Shown piece after piece: positions 53,754-61,962 of a stretch of DNA of 64,000 nt. Below the pieces are notes generated by a model. The model was given only the letters and a program-made list of their open reading frames with translations. It was not told the DNA's origin and made no database searches. The stretch covers positions 1-64,000 of the forward strand of contig NZ_JADOUY010000005.1 in NCBI RefSeq assembly GCF_015752285.1. The letters are read 5' to 3'. Position 1 is the first letter of the stretch; each line of letters begins with the position of its first letter. Source of the DNA: Mycetocola_A sp015752285. GTDB taxonomy: Bacteria; Actinomycetota; Actinomycetes; Actinomycetales; Microbacteriaceae. A program made the translations under genes and the position numbers.

Positions 53754-55196
53754 TCAGCCGCCGCTGTGCCGTTCGAGGAACGTGTAGACCTCGGAGTCAT
53801 CGACGCCGGGAAAGGTTCCGCTGGGCAGCGGAGAGAGAATGTGTGCGTGCAAGCGCGCGCTCGGCCAGGCCTGATCGCGCCAGCGCTCGGCCAGCGTGGT
53901 CGACGGGCGGCGGCAGCACGACGGATCGGGGCAGGTCGAGACAGCGCGCGTCGTCGTTTCGCGGCCTCGAAACCACTTCGCCTGGTTGAACGGAACACCG
54001 ACCGAGATCGAGAACTCGCCGGCGCTCGTCGCACCGGTCTGTGTGGCGCACCAGTAGGTGCCTGCGGGTGTGTCGGTGTACTGGTACAACTCGGTCGTGC
54101 GGTTGGTGCGCTCGAACGCGCTTCTCGCGCTCCACTTGCGACAGACCAGCTGGCCCTCGATTGCACCGGTGACATCCATCGGCAACGGGATGCCGTCGTT
54201 CTCGTAGCCTTTCGCCAGTGAGCCGTCTTCCGAGACGCGGAGGAAATGCAGCGGCATGTCGAGGTGGTGGGTGGCCAGGTTGGTGAACCGCAGCGCTGCG
54301 GCTTCATGGGTGACCCCGAAAGCATCGCGGAAGTCCTCGACGGCGAGGTTGCGTTCCCGTTTGGCCTGACCGAGAAACGCGACTGCTGCCTGCTGCGGCA
54401 TGAGGCAGCAGGCAGCGAAGTAGTTGATCTCGAGTCGCTGCCGAAGGAAGGCGGCGTAGCTCGTCGGTCGGGTGTGCTCGAGCAGTCGGTGCGCCATGGC
54501 CTGCAACGCCATCGACCGGAGCCCGTGCCCGCCGGGAATCGATGCCGGCGGCAGGTAGATCCGCCCGTTGGCGAGGTCGGTGACGCTGCGGGCCGAGTGC
54601 GGCAGGTCGTTGACGTAGATCAGGTCGAGGCCGAGTTGCTCGGCCATGATGCTCACCGTGCGGTGGGTGACGGCGCCGCGGACGTGCCCGGCCGCCCTGA
54701 TCTTCTCCTCGGCGAGCTCTTCGATCTCGGGGAGATAATTGTCGCGTTCGCGCATCCACTCGCGGAGTTCGGTGTTGGCTCTCCGAGCCTCTTCCGGGGT
54801 GGCGATCGCCTCGGTCGCTTTGCGTTGCAGCTCCCGGTGCAGTCCGACCAGGGCGGTCAGTGCGTCGTTCGTCATCCCCTTGTTCGGTCGAACGGACGGG
54901 AGACCGAGCTCGGTGTACAGCGGGCTGTGCTGGGCCGTGCGCAGTTCGATCTCGAGCGCGGCACGCGCGTTCGGTGGTTCGGAAACGAGAAGATCGGTGA
55001 GGTCGACGTCGAGAGCCGCTGCGATCGACTGCAGGACCGAGAGCTTGGGTTCCCGCTTGCCGTTCTCGATGAGGGAGAGCTGGCTGCCCGCGAGGCCGGA
55101 GAGCGCGCCGAGGTCATCGAGCGTCAGTCCGCTCTGGGTGCGGAAATGGCGGATGCGATACCCGAGGGTCGACAGGTCGGCGGTCGTTCGGCTCAT
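53754..55196 (-). CDS. ramB: RamB-like regulator (XRE + IrrE-like + ScfR C-terminal)
   Basis: 480 residues. N-terminal XRE helix-turn-helix (GYRIRHFRTQSGLTLDDLGALSGLAGSQLSLIENGKREP), an IrrE-like domain in the middle (about 170-300; without HExxH, here MAHRLLEH), and a Cys-containing C-terminal domain (SCCRR region). This matches RamB, which in Corynebacterium represses acetate and glyoxylate-cycle genes. It is divergent from pckA, so gluconeogenesis may be under its control, as may acs, 20 kb away (inference). Confidence 0.88.
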   Translation of the reverse strand: MSRTTADLSTLGYRIRHFRTQSGLTLDDLGALSGLAGSQLSLIENGKREPKLSVLQSIAAALDVDLTDLLVSEPPNARAALEIELRTAQHSPLYTELGLPSVRPNKGMTNDALTALVGLHRELQRKATEAIATPEEARRANTELREWMRERDNYLPEIEELAEEKIRAAGHVRGAVTHRTVSIMAEQLGLDLIYVNDLPHSARSVTDLANGRIYLPPASIPGGHGLRSMALQAMAHRLLEHTRPTSYAAFLRQRLEINYFAACCLMPQQAAVAFLGQAKRERNLAVEDFRDAFGVTHEAAALRFTNLATHHLDMPLHFLRVSEDGSLAKGYENDGIPLPMDVTGAIEGQLVCRKWSARSAFERTNRTTELYQYTDTPAGTYWCATQTGATSAGEFSISVGVPFNQAKWFRGRETTTRAVSTCPDPSCCRRPSTTLAERWRDQAWPSARLHAHILSPLPSGTFPGVDDSEVYTFLERHSGG

Positions 55197-55311
55197 TCCT
55201 GAACGATATCGCAAGAAGGGTGATTCTTAACCCCAAGCATCCTGGTATCTCTCGCTAAATCTGCGTCATCGTGGATCTATCGCCGCATCCGACACCAGAG
55301 GACCAGGGTTC

Positions 55312-57168
55312 ATGAGTATTGCCGAGATCAGCCAGGACACGCACACTACAGCCGGGCATACCGAGCCCGCATCGACGGGAGCTGCGGCGGCTGGACTGCA
55401 GGCGCTTCGTGACTGGGTAGACGCGATCGCCGCGCTCGCCCAGCCCGACCAGGTGCTCTGGTGCAACGGCTCACAGCGTGAAAGCGATCTCCTGACGAAG
55501 CAGATGGTCGCCGAGGGCAAGCTCATCAAGCTCAACCCGGAGTGGCGCCCCAACAGTTACCTCGCCAGGAGCGCACCGAGCGACGTCGCCCGTGTCGAAG
55601 GCCGCACCTTCATCTGCTCCGAGCGCGAGGACGATGCCGGGCCGACCAACAACTGGCAGGACCCGGCGTCCATGCGCGACGAACTCGCCGGCGTCTTCTC
55701 GGGCAGCATGCGCGGGCGCACCATGTATGTCGTGCCGTTCTCGATGGGGCCGATCGGCGGACCACTCTCGCAGCTCGGCGTTCAGGTCACCGACTCCGCC
55801 TACGCGGTGTTGTCGATGGGGATCATGACAAGGACCTCTGACGCGGTGCTCGACCTCATCGCCGATGGAACCCCGTGGGTGCGTGCCGTCCACTCGGTCG
55901 GTGCACCGCTCGCCCCCGGCGAGGATGACGTGGCCTGGCCCTGCAACGAGACGAAGTACATCGTCCAGTTCCCCGAGTCCCGCGAGGTCTGGTCATACGG
56001 CTCTGGTTACGGCGGAAATGCGCTGCTGGCGAAGAAGTGCATCGCACTGCGCATCGCCAGTGTGATGGGGCGTGACGAAGGCTGGCTTGCCGAGCACATG
56101 CTGCTCATCCGCGTCATCTCGCCAGAAGGCAGGTCGTACCACGTGGCTGCGGCGTTCCCCTCGGCGTGCGGCAAGACGAACCTCGCCATGCTGCGCCCGA
56201 CGATCCCCGGCTGGCGGGTCGAGACCCTCGGTGACGACATCGTGTGGCTCCGGCCGGGGGAGGACGGCCGGATGTGGGCCATCAACCCTGAGGCCGGGTT
56301 CTTCGGCGTAGCGCCAGGCACCGGCGAATCCACGAATGTCACCGCTGTGGAAACCCTCTGGGGCAACACGATCTTCACCAACGTCGCCCTGCGCGACGAC
56401 GGTGACGTCTGGTGGGAAGGGCTCACAGACACGCCACCGGCACACCTCACCGACTGGGAGGGCAATGACTGGACGCCCGACTCCGGCCGCCCGGCCGCCC
56501 ACCCGAACTCCCGGTTCACCGTTGGTGCTGCACAATGCCCTGCGATCGCATCCGACTGGGAGGATGCGGTGCCGCTCGACGCCATCCTCTTCGGCGGGCG
56601 CCGTGCGACGAATGTCCCCCTCGTCGTCGAAGCCACCGACTGGACCCACGGCGTGTTCATGGGAGCGACGATCTCGAGCGAGAAGACGGCTGCGGCCGAA
56701 GGTACCGTCGGAGAGCTGCGCCGTGACCCGTTCGCTATGCTCCCGTTCTGCGGATACAACATGGCGGACTACTGGGCGCACTGGCTGCGTATCGGTCAGG
56801 AGCTGCGTTTCGACCGGTCGCCGCGGATGTTCCAGGTGAACTGGTTCCGCAAAGACGATGACGGCAGCTTCCTCTGGCCAGGCTTCGGTGACAACTCCCG
56901 CGTGATCGAGTGGATCATCCGCCGCCTCGACGGCGACGTTCCGGCGACGGAGACGCCGATCGGCCGGGTCCCGGTGCCCGGCGACCTCAACGTCGACGGT
57001 CTGGGTCTGGCTGAGGAGACGCTCGGCAAGCTCTTCGCGATCGACGCGGAATCCTGGCAGGCGGAGGCCGACCTGACCGAGGAGTTCTTCGACAGCTTCG
57101 GAACGAAGGTGCCGGCTGCTCTCCGAGCCGAGCTCGCCTCACTGAGGTACCGGCTCCGGACGTCCTGA
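55312..57168 (+). CDS. pckA: Phosphoenolpyruvate carboxykinase (GTP)
   Basis: 618-residue GTP-dependent enzyme: oxaloacetate + GTP to PEP + CO2 + GDP; first step of gluconeogenesis. P-loop FPSACGKTNLAM (kinase-1a), ETLGDDIVWL (kinase-2-like), FGGRR and GPTNNWQDP are visible. Full length. AGAGGA is before ATG. Divergent from ramB; the 115-bp gap likely has both promoters and RamB sites. Confidence 0.97.
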   Translation: MSIAEISQDTHTTAGHTEPASTGAAAAGLQALRDWVDAIAALAQPDQVLWCNGSQRESDLLTKQMVAEGKLIKLNPEWRPNSYLARSAPSDVARVEGRTFICSEREDDAGPTNNWQDPASMRDELAGVFSGSMRGRTMYVVPFSMGPIGGPLSQLGVQVTDSAYAVLSMGIMTRTSDAVLDLIADGTPWVRAVHSVGAPLAPGEDDVAWPCNETKYIVQFPESREVWSYGSGYGGNALLAKKCIALRIASVMGRDEGWLAEHMLLIRVISPEGRSYHVAAAFPSACGKTNLAMLRPTIPGWRVETLGDDIVWLRPGEDGRMWAINPEAGFFGVAPGTGESTNVTAVETLWGNTIFTNVALRDDGDVWWEGLTDTPPAHLTDWEGNDWTPDSGRPAAHPNSRFTVGAAQCPAIASDWEDAVPLDAILFGGRRATNVPLVVEATDWTHGVFMGATISSEKTAAAEGTVGELRRDPFAMLPFCGYNMADYWAHWLRIGQELRFDRSPRMFQVNWFRKDDDGSFLWPGFGDNSRVIEWIIRRLDGDVPATETPIGRVPVPGDLNVDGLGLAEETLGKLFAIDAESWQAEADLTEEFFDSFGTKVPAALRAELASLRYRLRTS

Positions 57169-57191
57169 CGGACGCAACGAAGATTCGAGCG

Positions 57192-57266
57192 CACCGCGAG
57201 GTGCCCGGAAGTGCTCTGAGACACCTTGGCGGGACGTCTCGGAACACTTCCCGGCACCTCGCGGTG
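57192..57266. terminator. Long 31-bp hairpin between convergent pckA and ABC gene
   Basis: 31-base arms (57192-57222 and 57236-57266) with three mismatches and a 13-base loop; the outer 14 bases CACCGCGAGGTGCC are perfect. No T-run. Likely a bidirectional terminator or another palindromic repeat type. Confidence 0.7.
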
Positions 57267-57270
57267 GCCG

Positions 57271-59166
57271 TCAGACCAGCAGCTGGTGCTTCGCCAGATC
57301 TCGGTAGAGCGGGACGGATGCGACGAGCTCGGAATGCGTGCCCGTCCCGATCACCCGGCCGTGGTCGAGCACGACGATGGTGTCGCTGTCGACGACGGTC
57401 GACAGGCGGTGAGCGATGACGATGAGCGTCCTGTCCTCGGCGACCGCGTCGATCGCCAGCCGCATTTTCTGCTCGTTGACGCCGTCGAGCGACGACGTCG
57501 ACTCGTCGAGCAGGAGGATCGGCGGCGCGGCGAGAAGCGCACGGGCGATGGCGAGGCGCTGGCGCTCGCCACCGGAGAGCATGATCCCATCTTCACCGAC
57601 GGCGGCGTCGAGACCCTGCGGGTTCCGATCGAGAACCTCGGTGAGGTTGACGGCGTGCAGCACCCGGATGCAGTCCTCGTCGCTTGCATCAGGAGACGAG
57701 AGCAGCAGGTTGTCACGGAGCGAACCGGCGAGCACAGGGGCATCCTGTTCGACATAGCCGATCTGGGCGCGCAGGTCAGTGCGAGGCAGTGTGCGGATGT
57801 CCACTCCACCGAACCGGATCGCGCCGGCTTCCGGGTCGTAGAACCGCTCGATCAGGCCGAGGATGGTCGACTTGCCTGCTCCGGACGGACCGACGAGGGC
57901 AGTGCGTTTGCCGCGCTCGGCGGTGAAGCTGACGCCACGCAGGACCGGACCGCGAGTCGGTGCGGTGTTCTTCTGAACATCAGAAGCTGCGCTTGTGGCT
58001 GGGTCGAGCTCGTTCGGCTCCGCAGGTGCCGGTGGAACCGCACCGGTCGGATACGTGAACACGACGTCATCGAACTCGACGGCGGGAGCGTCCGCTGACG
58101 CGGTGCCCGGCGTGCTGACAGACGCCGCGATTTCGGCATCCGCTGAGTCCTCGAGGGGGAGGTCGATGATCTCCTGGATGCGGCCGAGAGCTCCGAGCGC
58201 CTGGTTCGTGGCGGAGATGGCGCCGAAGGCCTGGCCGAGCGGCATGACCATCATGAAGAGGAAGAGGATGAAGGCCACGAGGTTCGCGACGGTGATCGCT
58301 CCGCTCGCGACGCGGAAGCCGCCGACGCCGAGCACGACGAGGAACGAGACCTGCAGGGCGATCCCGGCGACAGGGACGACGAGGGCCGAGATGCGGGCGA
58401 CGTCGATTCCCATCCGCCACGCGCCGGTGGCATCCGCGTCGATGGTCGCGATCTCACGGTCGACGGCGTTGGAGGCGCGCACAGTGCGCACGGCGCTGAT
58501 GGCGCGCTCGACACTCGCCGCAAGGTCGCCCACCTTGGCCTGCGCGCGTTGGCTGGCGATACGGATGCGGCTCGAGAGCAGCGTGACGACGACGACGGAG
58601 ACGGCGATGACGAGGGCGGTGAGACCCAGGAGAACGGGGTCGATGATCAGCATCGCGATGATGGCACCGGTAAACGTGATGGTGCCGCCGACCGCCTCGA
58701 CGAGGCCCTGGGTGAGGACTGCACGGAGGAGGGTGGTGTCGCTGCCGACGCGGGAGACGAGGTCACCGGTGCGACGGGTGTCGAATTCTGAGATCGGAAG
58801 GTGGAGCAGGCGGGAGACGAGGCGGCGTCTGCTGGAGAGCACGACGCCTTCACCGGTGCGCTGCAGCAGGTAGTGCTGGTAGCCGGAGATGATCCCAGAC
58901 ACGACGACGAGGCCGATCAGCCCCCAGACCAGGCCGCCGAGCGATTGGCCCTGCTCGACGACACCGATGACTTGGCTCACAAGGAGGGGCTGGGCGAGGG
59001 ATGCCGCCGATCCGACGATGCTGAGCGCGATCACGAACCAGAGCACGCGCTTGTGCTCGAAGAGGTATGGCACGAGCTGGCTGAACCGCGCACGTGGTCC
59101 GTCGTCGGGGCGGGGCCTCGCGAACGGTGAACGACGCGTCGGGCGGGCAGACGAAGTGGCAGACAT
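57271..59166 (-). CDS. ABC exporter (TMD-NBD half transporter)
   Basis: 631-residue type I exporter, MsbA/LmrA style. N-terminal six-helix TMD (about 35-320), a linker that contains Pro/Ala-rich insert (about 350-400), and a C-terminal NBD: Walker A GPSGAGKST, signature LSGGERQRLAIARALL, Walker B ILLLDEST, His-switch IAHRLST. Homodimer expected; substrate unknown (drug or lipid). AAGGA before ATG. It follows a small HTH gene by 25 bases in an operon. Confidence 0.93.
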   Translation of the reverse strand: MSATSSARPTRRSPFARPRPDDGPRARFSQLVPYLFEHKRVLWFVIALSIVGSAASLAQPLLVSQVIGVVEQGQSLGGLVWGLIGLVVVSGIISGYQHYLLQRTGEGVVLSSRRRLVSRLLHLPISEFDTRRTGDLVSRVGSDTTLLRAVLTQGLVEAVGGTITFTGAIIAMLIIDPVLLGLTALVIAVSVVVVTLLSSRIRIASQRAQAKVGDLAASVERAISAVRTVRASNAVDREIATIDADATGAWRMGIDVARISALVVPVAGIALQVSFLVVLGVGGFRVASGAITVANLVAFILFLFMMVMPLGQAFGAISATNQALGALGRIQEIIDLPLEDSADAEIAASVSTPGTASADAPAVEFDDVVFTYPTGAVPPAPAEPNELDPATSAASDVQKNTAPTRGPVLRGVSFTAERGKRTALVGPSGAGKSTILGLIERFYDPEAGAIRFGGVDIRTLPRTDLRAQIGYVEQDAPVLAGSLRDNLLLSSPDASDEDCIRVLHAVNLTEVLDRNPQGLDAAVGEDGIMLSGGERQRLAIARALLAAPPILLLDESTSSLDGVNEQKMRLAIDAVAEDRTLIVIAHRLSTVVDSDTIVVLDHGRVIGTGTHSELVASVPLYRDLAKHQLLV

Positions 59167-59191
59167 GCGGTCCTTGCGGTGAGGAGAGGTG

Positions 59192-59407
59192 TTACGAGCG
59201 GCCGTAACGCTTGTGGACGGCCTGGCGGCTCACGCCCAGGGCGAGGGCGATCAATTGCCAGGAGGCATTCTGGTTGCGTGCCCGTCGCACAGCGACCGCT
59301 TCGACGCGATCGAGCTCTGAATGAAGTTTAGCGATCGCCCGCAGGGCCGTGTACGGATCGTCGGATCCGGCCTCGGCTGCGAGAGTTCCTATCGTTCCTG
59401 CGCTCAT
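59192..59407 (-). CDS. Small HTH transcriptional regulator
   Basis: 71 residues. Ends in a helix-turn-helix: RRARNQNASWQLIALALGVSRQAVHKRYGRS. The rest is one or two helices. The usual annotation is a small HTH or AsnC-like protein found beside ABC exporters. A longer start (59443) would place coding sequence over two operator palindromes; ATG 59407 sits seven bases after -10 TAAGGT, suggesting a leaderless mRNA. Probably autoregulatory and controls the ABC exporter. Confidence 0.8.
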   Translation of the reverse strand: MSAGTIGTLAAEAGSDDPYTALRAIAKLHSELDRVEAVAVRRARNQNASWQLIALALGVSRQAVHKRYGRS

Positions 59408-59457
59408 GACGTCAACCTTAGTTGACGTCAGCAGGGTCGTCAACCCAGGTTGACGAC
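59407..59457. promoter_or_regulatory. Double palindromic operator over HTH promoter
   Basis: Site A: perfect 10-base arms TGACGTCAAC / GTTGACGTCA with a four-base CTTA spacer (59407-59430). Site B: nine-base arms GTCGTCAAC / GTTGACGAC with a CCAG spacer (59436-59457). Centres are 28 bp apart. The minus-strand -35 TTGACG and -10 TAAGGT (17 bp spacing) lie within the two sites. It sits between two divergent genes. Confidence 0.85.
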
Positions 59458-59515
59458 TCTCGGCGTCGGCGTACCCGATTATGCTGGTGGCCTATCCGTT
59501 TCAAAGGAGCGCTCC

Positions 59516-60187
59516 ATGGGTTCGATCATCGGTGACATCCTCACCAGTGCGCTCGGTATCGCTCTCAGTCCGATCCCGGTGCTTGCGGTCATCACGCTCG
59601 TGCTGTCGCCGAAGGGCAACGCGGCCGGGCTCGGTTTCCTCGGCGGCTGGCTGCTCGGCGTCATCGTTCCCGTGCTCGTCATCACCCTCCTGACCGGACT
59701 GCTTCCGGAGAGCGAGCCGGGCAACTCCCGCCCGGTGGCCGGGACGATCCTGCTGCTGCTCGGCGTCCTTCTGCTGTACCTCGTCGTCGGTGAATGGCGA
59801 GCGCGGCCGCAGCCAGGCAAGGCGCCCGTTCTTCCGCGCTGGGTGGCTGCCCTCGACTCGATGACGGTTCCCCAGGGCCTCGCTCTCGGGTCCGGGCTCG
59901 CTGCCGCATCTCCGAAGAACCTGGCGCTGGGCGTCGCCGCCGGAATCACGATCGGTGGCGCCGATTTCGGACTGCGCGAGGGCATCCTTGTCCTGCTCAT
60001 CTTCGTGCTCATCGCGGCGTCGTCGATGCTCGTGGTCGTCGTCGGCGGCATGGCGGCGATCGAAGGCATCGGGCGCCCGCTCACCGAACTGCGTGACTGG
60101 CTCGGCCGGAACAGTGCCACCATCCACACCGTTCTGTACCTCGTGCTCGGCACGGCCCTCATCGGCGGAGGCATCAGCGCGTACTAG
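59516..60187 (+). CDS. GAP-family (Sap) membrane protein
   Basis: 223-residue membrane protein with six predicted helices, resembling the GAP/Sap family of Mycobacterium (sulfolipid-addressing and glycopeptidolipid-addressing proteins). Start ALGIALSPIPVLAVITLVLS is typical, as is GLAAASPKNLALGVAAG. AAAGGAG is seven bases before the ATG. Divergent from the HTH/ABC operon, sharing the double operator; it may be in the same regulon. Confidence 0.85.
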   Translation: MGSIIGDILTSALGIALSPIPVLAVITLVLSPKGNAAGLGFLGGWLLGVIVPVLVITLLTGLLPESEPGNSRPVAGTILLLLGVLLLYLVVGEWRARPQPGKAPVLPRWVAALDSMTVPQGLALGSGLAAASPKNLALGVAAGITIGGADFGLREGILVLLIFVLIAASSMLVVVVGGMAAIEGIGRPLTELRDWLGRNSATIHTVLYLVLGTALIGGGISAY

Positions 60188-60202
60188 CGCCCGCGCTGCT
60201 CT

Positions 60203-60304
60203 GCGCCTGCGCCGCTGTGCGCCTGCGCCGCTGTGCGCCTGCGCCGCTGTGCGCCTGCGCCGCTGTGCGCCTGCGCCGCTGTGCGCCTGCGCCGCTGTGC
60301 GCCT
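60203..60304. repeat. 16-bp tandem repeat (6.4 copies)
   Basis: Six perfect head-to-tail copies of GCGCCTGCGCCGCTGT, then a six-base partial copy. It starts 15 bases after the GAP-family stop and runs to just before repeat family 1 copy 3. Identity of all copies suggests recent slippage. Confidence 0.9.
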
Positions 60305-60307
60305 GAC

Positions 60308-60388
60308 TCCAAATTCAGGAGATTCTGCCGACACGCGGCATGAGAGCGCTCGCAGGTCGGCGTGTCGCGAGTTTCTCCTGAATTTGGA
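60308..60388. repeat. Palindromic intergenic repeat family 1, copy 3
   Basis: Shortest copy (81 bp): TCCAAATTCAGGAGA at the left, TCTCCTGAATTTGGA at the right, centre GAGCGCTC, without the second right arm of copies 1 and 2. The rest of the 421-bp gap to the ROK gene (60389-60608) shows no gene. Confidence 0.87.
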
Positions 60389-60608
60389 GTGGCGTTCGCT
60401 CAGATTTACTGCATGGTGGTGCATGTTCGTGCGGTCGGTCTGCGCGCCGAGTTCTCGATCAACGGGTTCGTCCTCACGCTGAGGTGGGGCTTGCGCTGAC
60501 CCGCGGTCAGCGCAGCAGATGACGCAGACGAACGGATGCCGCTGCTCCCGGCGGCATACTGGTCACGGAGCGGTCGCGCATGCGGCCCCGGGTCGATGAG
60601 GAGGCCGG

Positions 60609-61832
60609 ATGAGACGGGGCACGAACGTCCACGCCCTCGGCGGGTTCAATCAGACGGTGGTCCTCGACACCATTCGACGTACCCGCGACGGGCTCAGTCG
60701 GGTCGAAATCGCGCAACAGACCGGCCTCAGCGCCCAGACGGTCTCGAACGTCTCCCGCCGGCTGCTCGACTCCGGCATCATCGTCGAGGGCGGCCAGCAG
60801 ATCAAGGGCGTCGGCAAGCCGCGCACCATCCTCCAACTGGATCCGACCGGATGCTTCGCCATCGGTGTTCACATCGATCCGGCGGTCATCACATACGTCA
60901 TGCTCGACCTCGATGGGCGCGTCGTTGCCCGCTCGTCGACCAGGACACCCTCCGACGTGCGACCGGAGCGGGTGATCGACGAGATGAGCGAATCCGTCGA
61001 AAATCTCATCGTCAGCTCAGCGGTCGAGCGGGAGCGCATCCTCGGCGTCGGGATCGCCGCCCCCGGCCCGGTCGACCTCGACCGCGGAGTGGTACTCGAC
61101 CCTCCGCTGCTCGAGGGCTGGCACGTGGTCGCGCTGCGCAACGCGCTCGCCGAGGCGACGGGACTGCTCGTTCTGCTCGAGAAAGATGTGACGGCGGCCG
61201 CCGTGGCGGAACTCTGGACGAGCAAGGCCCACGAACGCGACGACTTCATGTTCTTCTACTACGGCACCGGAGTCGGTGTCGGCCTCGCGCTCGGCCACGA
61301 GGTGGTCCGGGGCGCGACCAAGAACTCGGGCGACGCCGGCCACATCATCGTGGACCCTGGCGGCGCGGTCTGTTCATGCGGCCGGCGCGGCTGTCTCGGC
61401 GACGCGATCATGCCGAAGCGTCTGGTCGAACTCGCTCTCGAACGCGGGGTGCTCGCCCCGACCGAGAGGGAGGCCCCTGATGTTGACGGCGCCCTGGTCG
61501 AGCTTGCCGAGCGCGCAGCCGCGGGGGACGAGGGCGCTGCCCGCATCTTCCAGAACCTCGCCGAGTGTGTCGCTGTAGCCGTCGTGACCATCGCGAACCT
61601 GCTCGACCTCGACCGGGTCGTGTTCGGTGGGCCGTACTGGGCGCCCGTCTCGCGACTGGTCATGGCCCGGCTGCCCGATCTCATCAACTCCTCGCCCGCC
61701 CTCGTCACCACGCATCCGGTGGCTATCGCCGAATCGACCGCAGGCGACGACGTCGCTGCAGTCGGCGCGGCATGTCTTGTGCTCGACAATGTCCTGTCGC
61801 CACGGCCGTCGGCGCTCCTGATCTCCGGCTGA
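60609..61832 (+). CDS. ROK-family transcriptional regulator
   Basis: 407 residues. N-terminal winged HTH (GLSRVEIAQQTGLSAQTVSNVSRRL), then the ROK/kinase-like domain with the zinc motif CSCGRRGCLG and GTGVGVGLAL. NagC/XylR-type sugar-responsive repressor. GAGGAGG stands four bases ahead of ATG. It precedes GH76 and a sugar-binding protein, which are probably its targets; inducer probably mannose or a derivative (inference). Confidence 0.9.
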   Translation: MRRGTNVHALGGFNQTVVLDTIRRTRDGLSRVEIAQQTGLSAQTVSNVSRRLLDSGIIVEGGQQIKGVGKPRTILQLDPTGCFAIGVHIDPAVITYVMLDLDGRVVARSSTRTPSDVRPERVIDEMSESVENLIVSSAVERERILGVGIAAPGPVDLDRGVVLDPPLLEGWHVVALRNALAEATGLLVLLEKDVTAAAVAELWTSKAHERDDFMFFYYGTGVGVGLALGHEVVRGATKNSGDAGHIIVDPGGAVCSCGRRGCLGDAIMPKRLVELALERGVLAPTEREAPDVDGALVELAERAAAGDEGAARIFQNLAECVAVAVVTIANLLDLDRVVFGGPYWAPVSRLVMARLPDLINSSPALVTTHPVAIAESTAGDDVAAVGAACLVLDNVLSPRPSALLISG

Positions 61833-61867
61833 CCATCCCACCCCATCCGGGGGGATCCGGAAAATGC

Positions 61868-61896
61868 TTGACATTAATAAATCCATGCGATTTATT
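61868..61896 (+). promoter_or_regulatory. Promoter with AT-rich operator before GH76 gene
   Basis: -35 TTGACA (61868) and, 17 bases later, -10 TTTATT (61891). The inverted repeat AATAAATccatgcgATTTATT (61876-61896) covers the spacer and -10. This AT-rich island in a GC-rich genome resembles ROK operators of the NagC/XylR kind. Confidence 0.75.
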
Positions 61897-61962
61897 TATA
61901 CGTGCACGCGACCGCCGACATCGACGTCGGGTCGGGGCGCGTTCGGAATCAAAGGAGAATCC

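Noticed and set aside
60203..60304. CRISPR array
   Set aside because: The 16-bp units are directly adjacent with no spacers and no cas genes are present.
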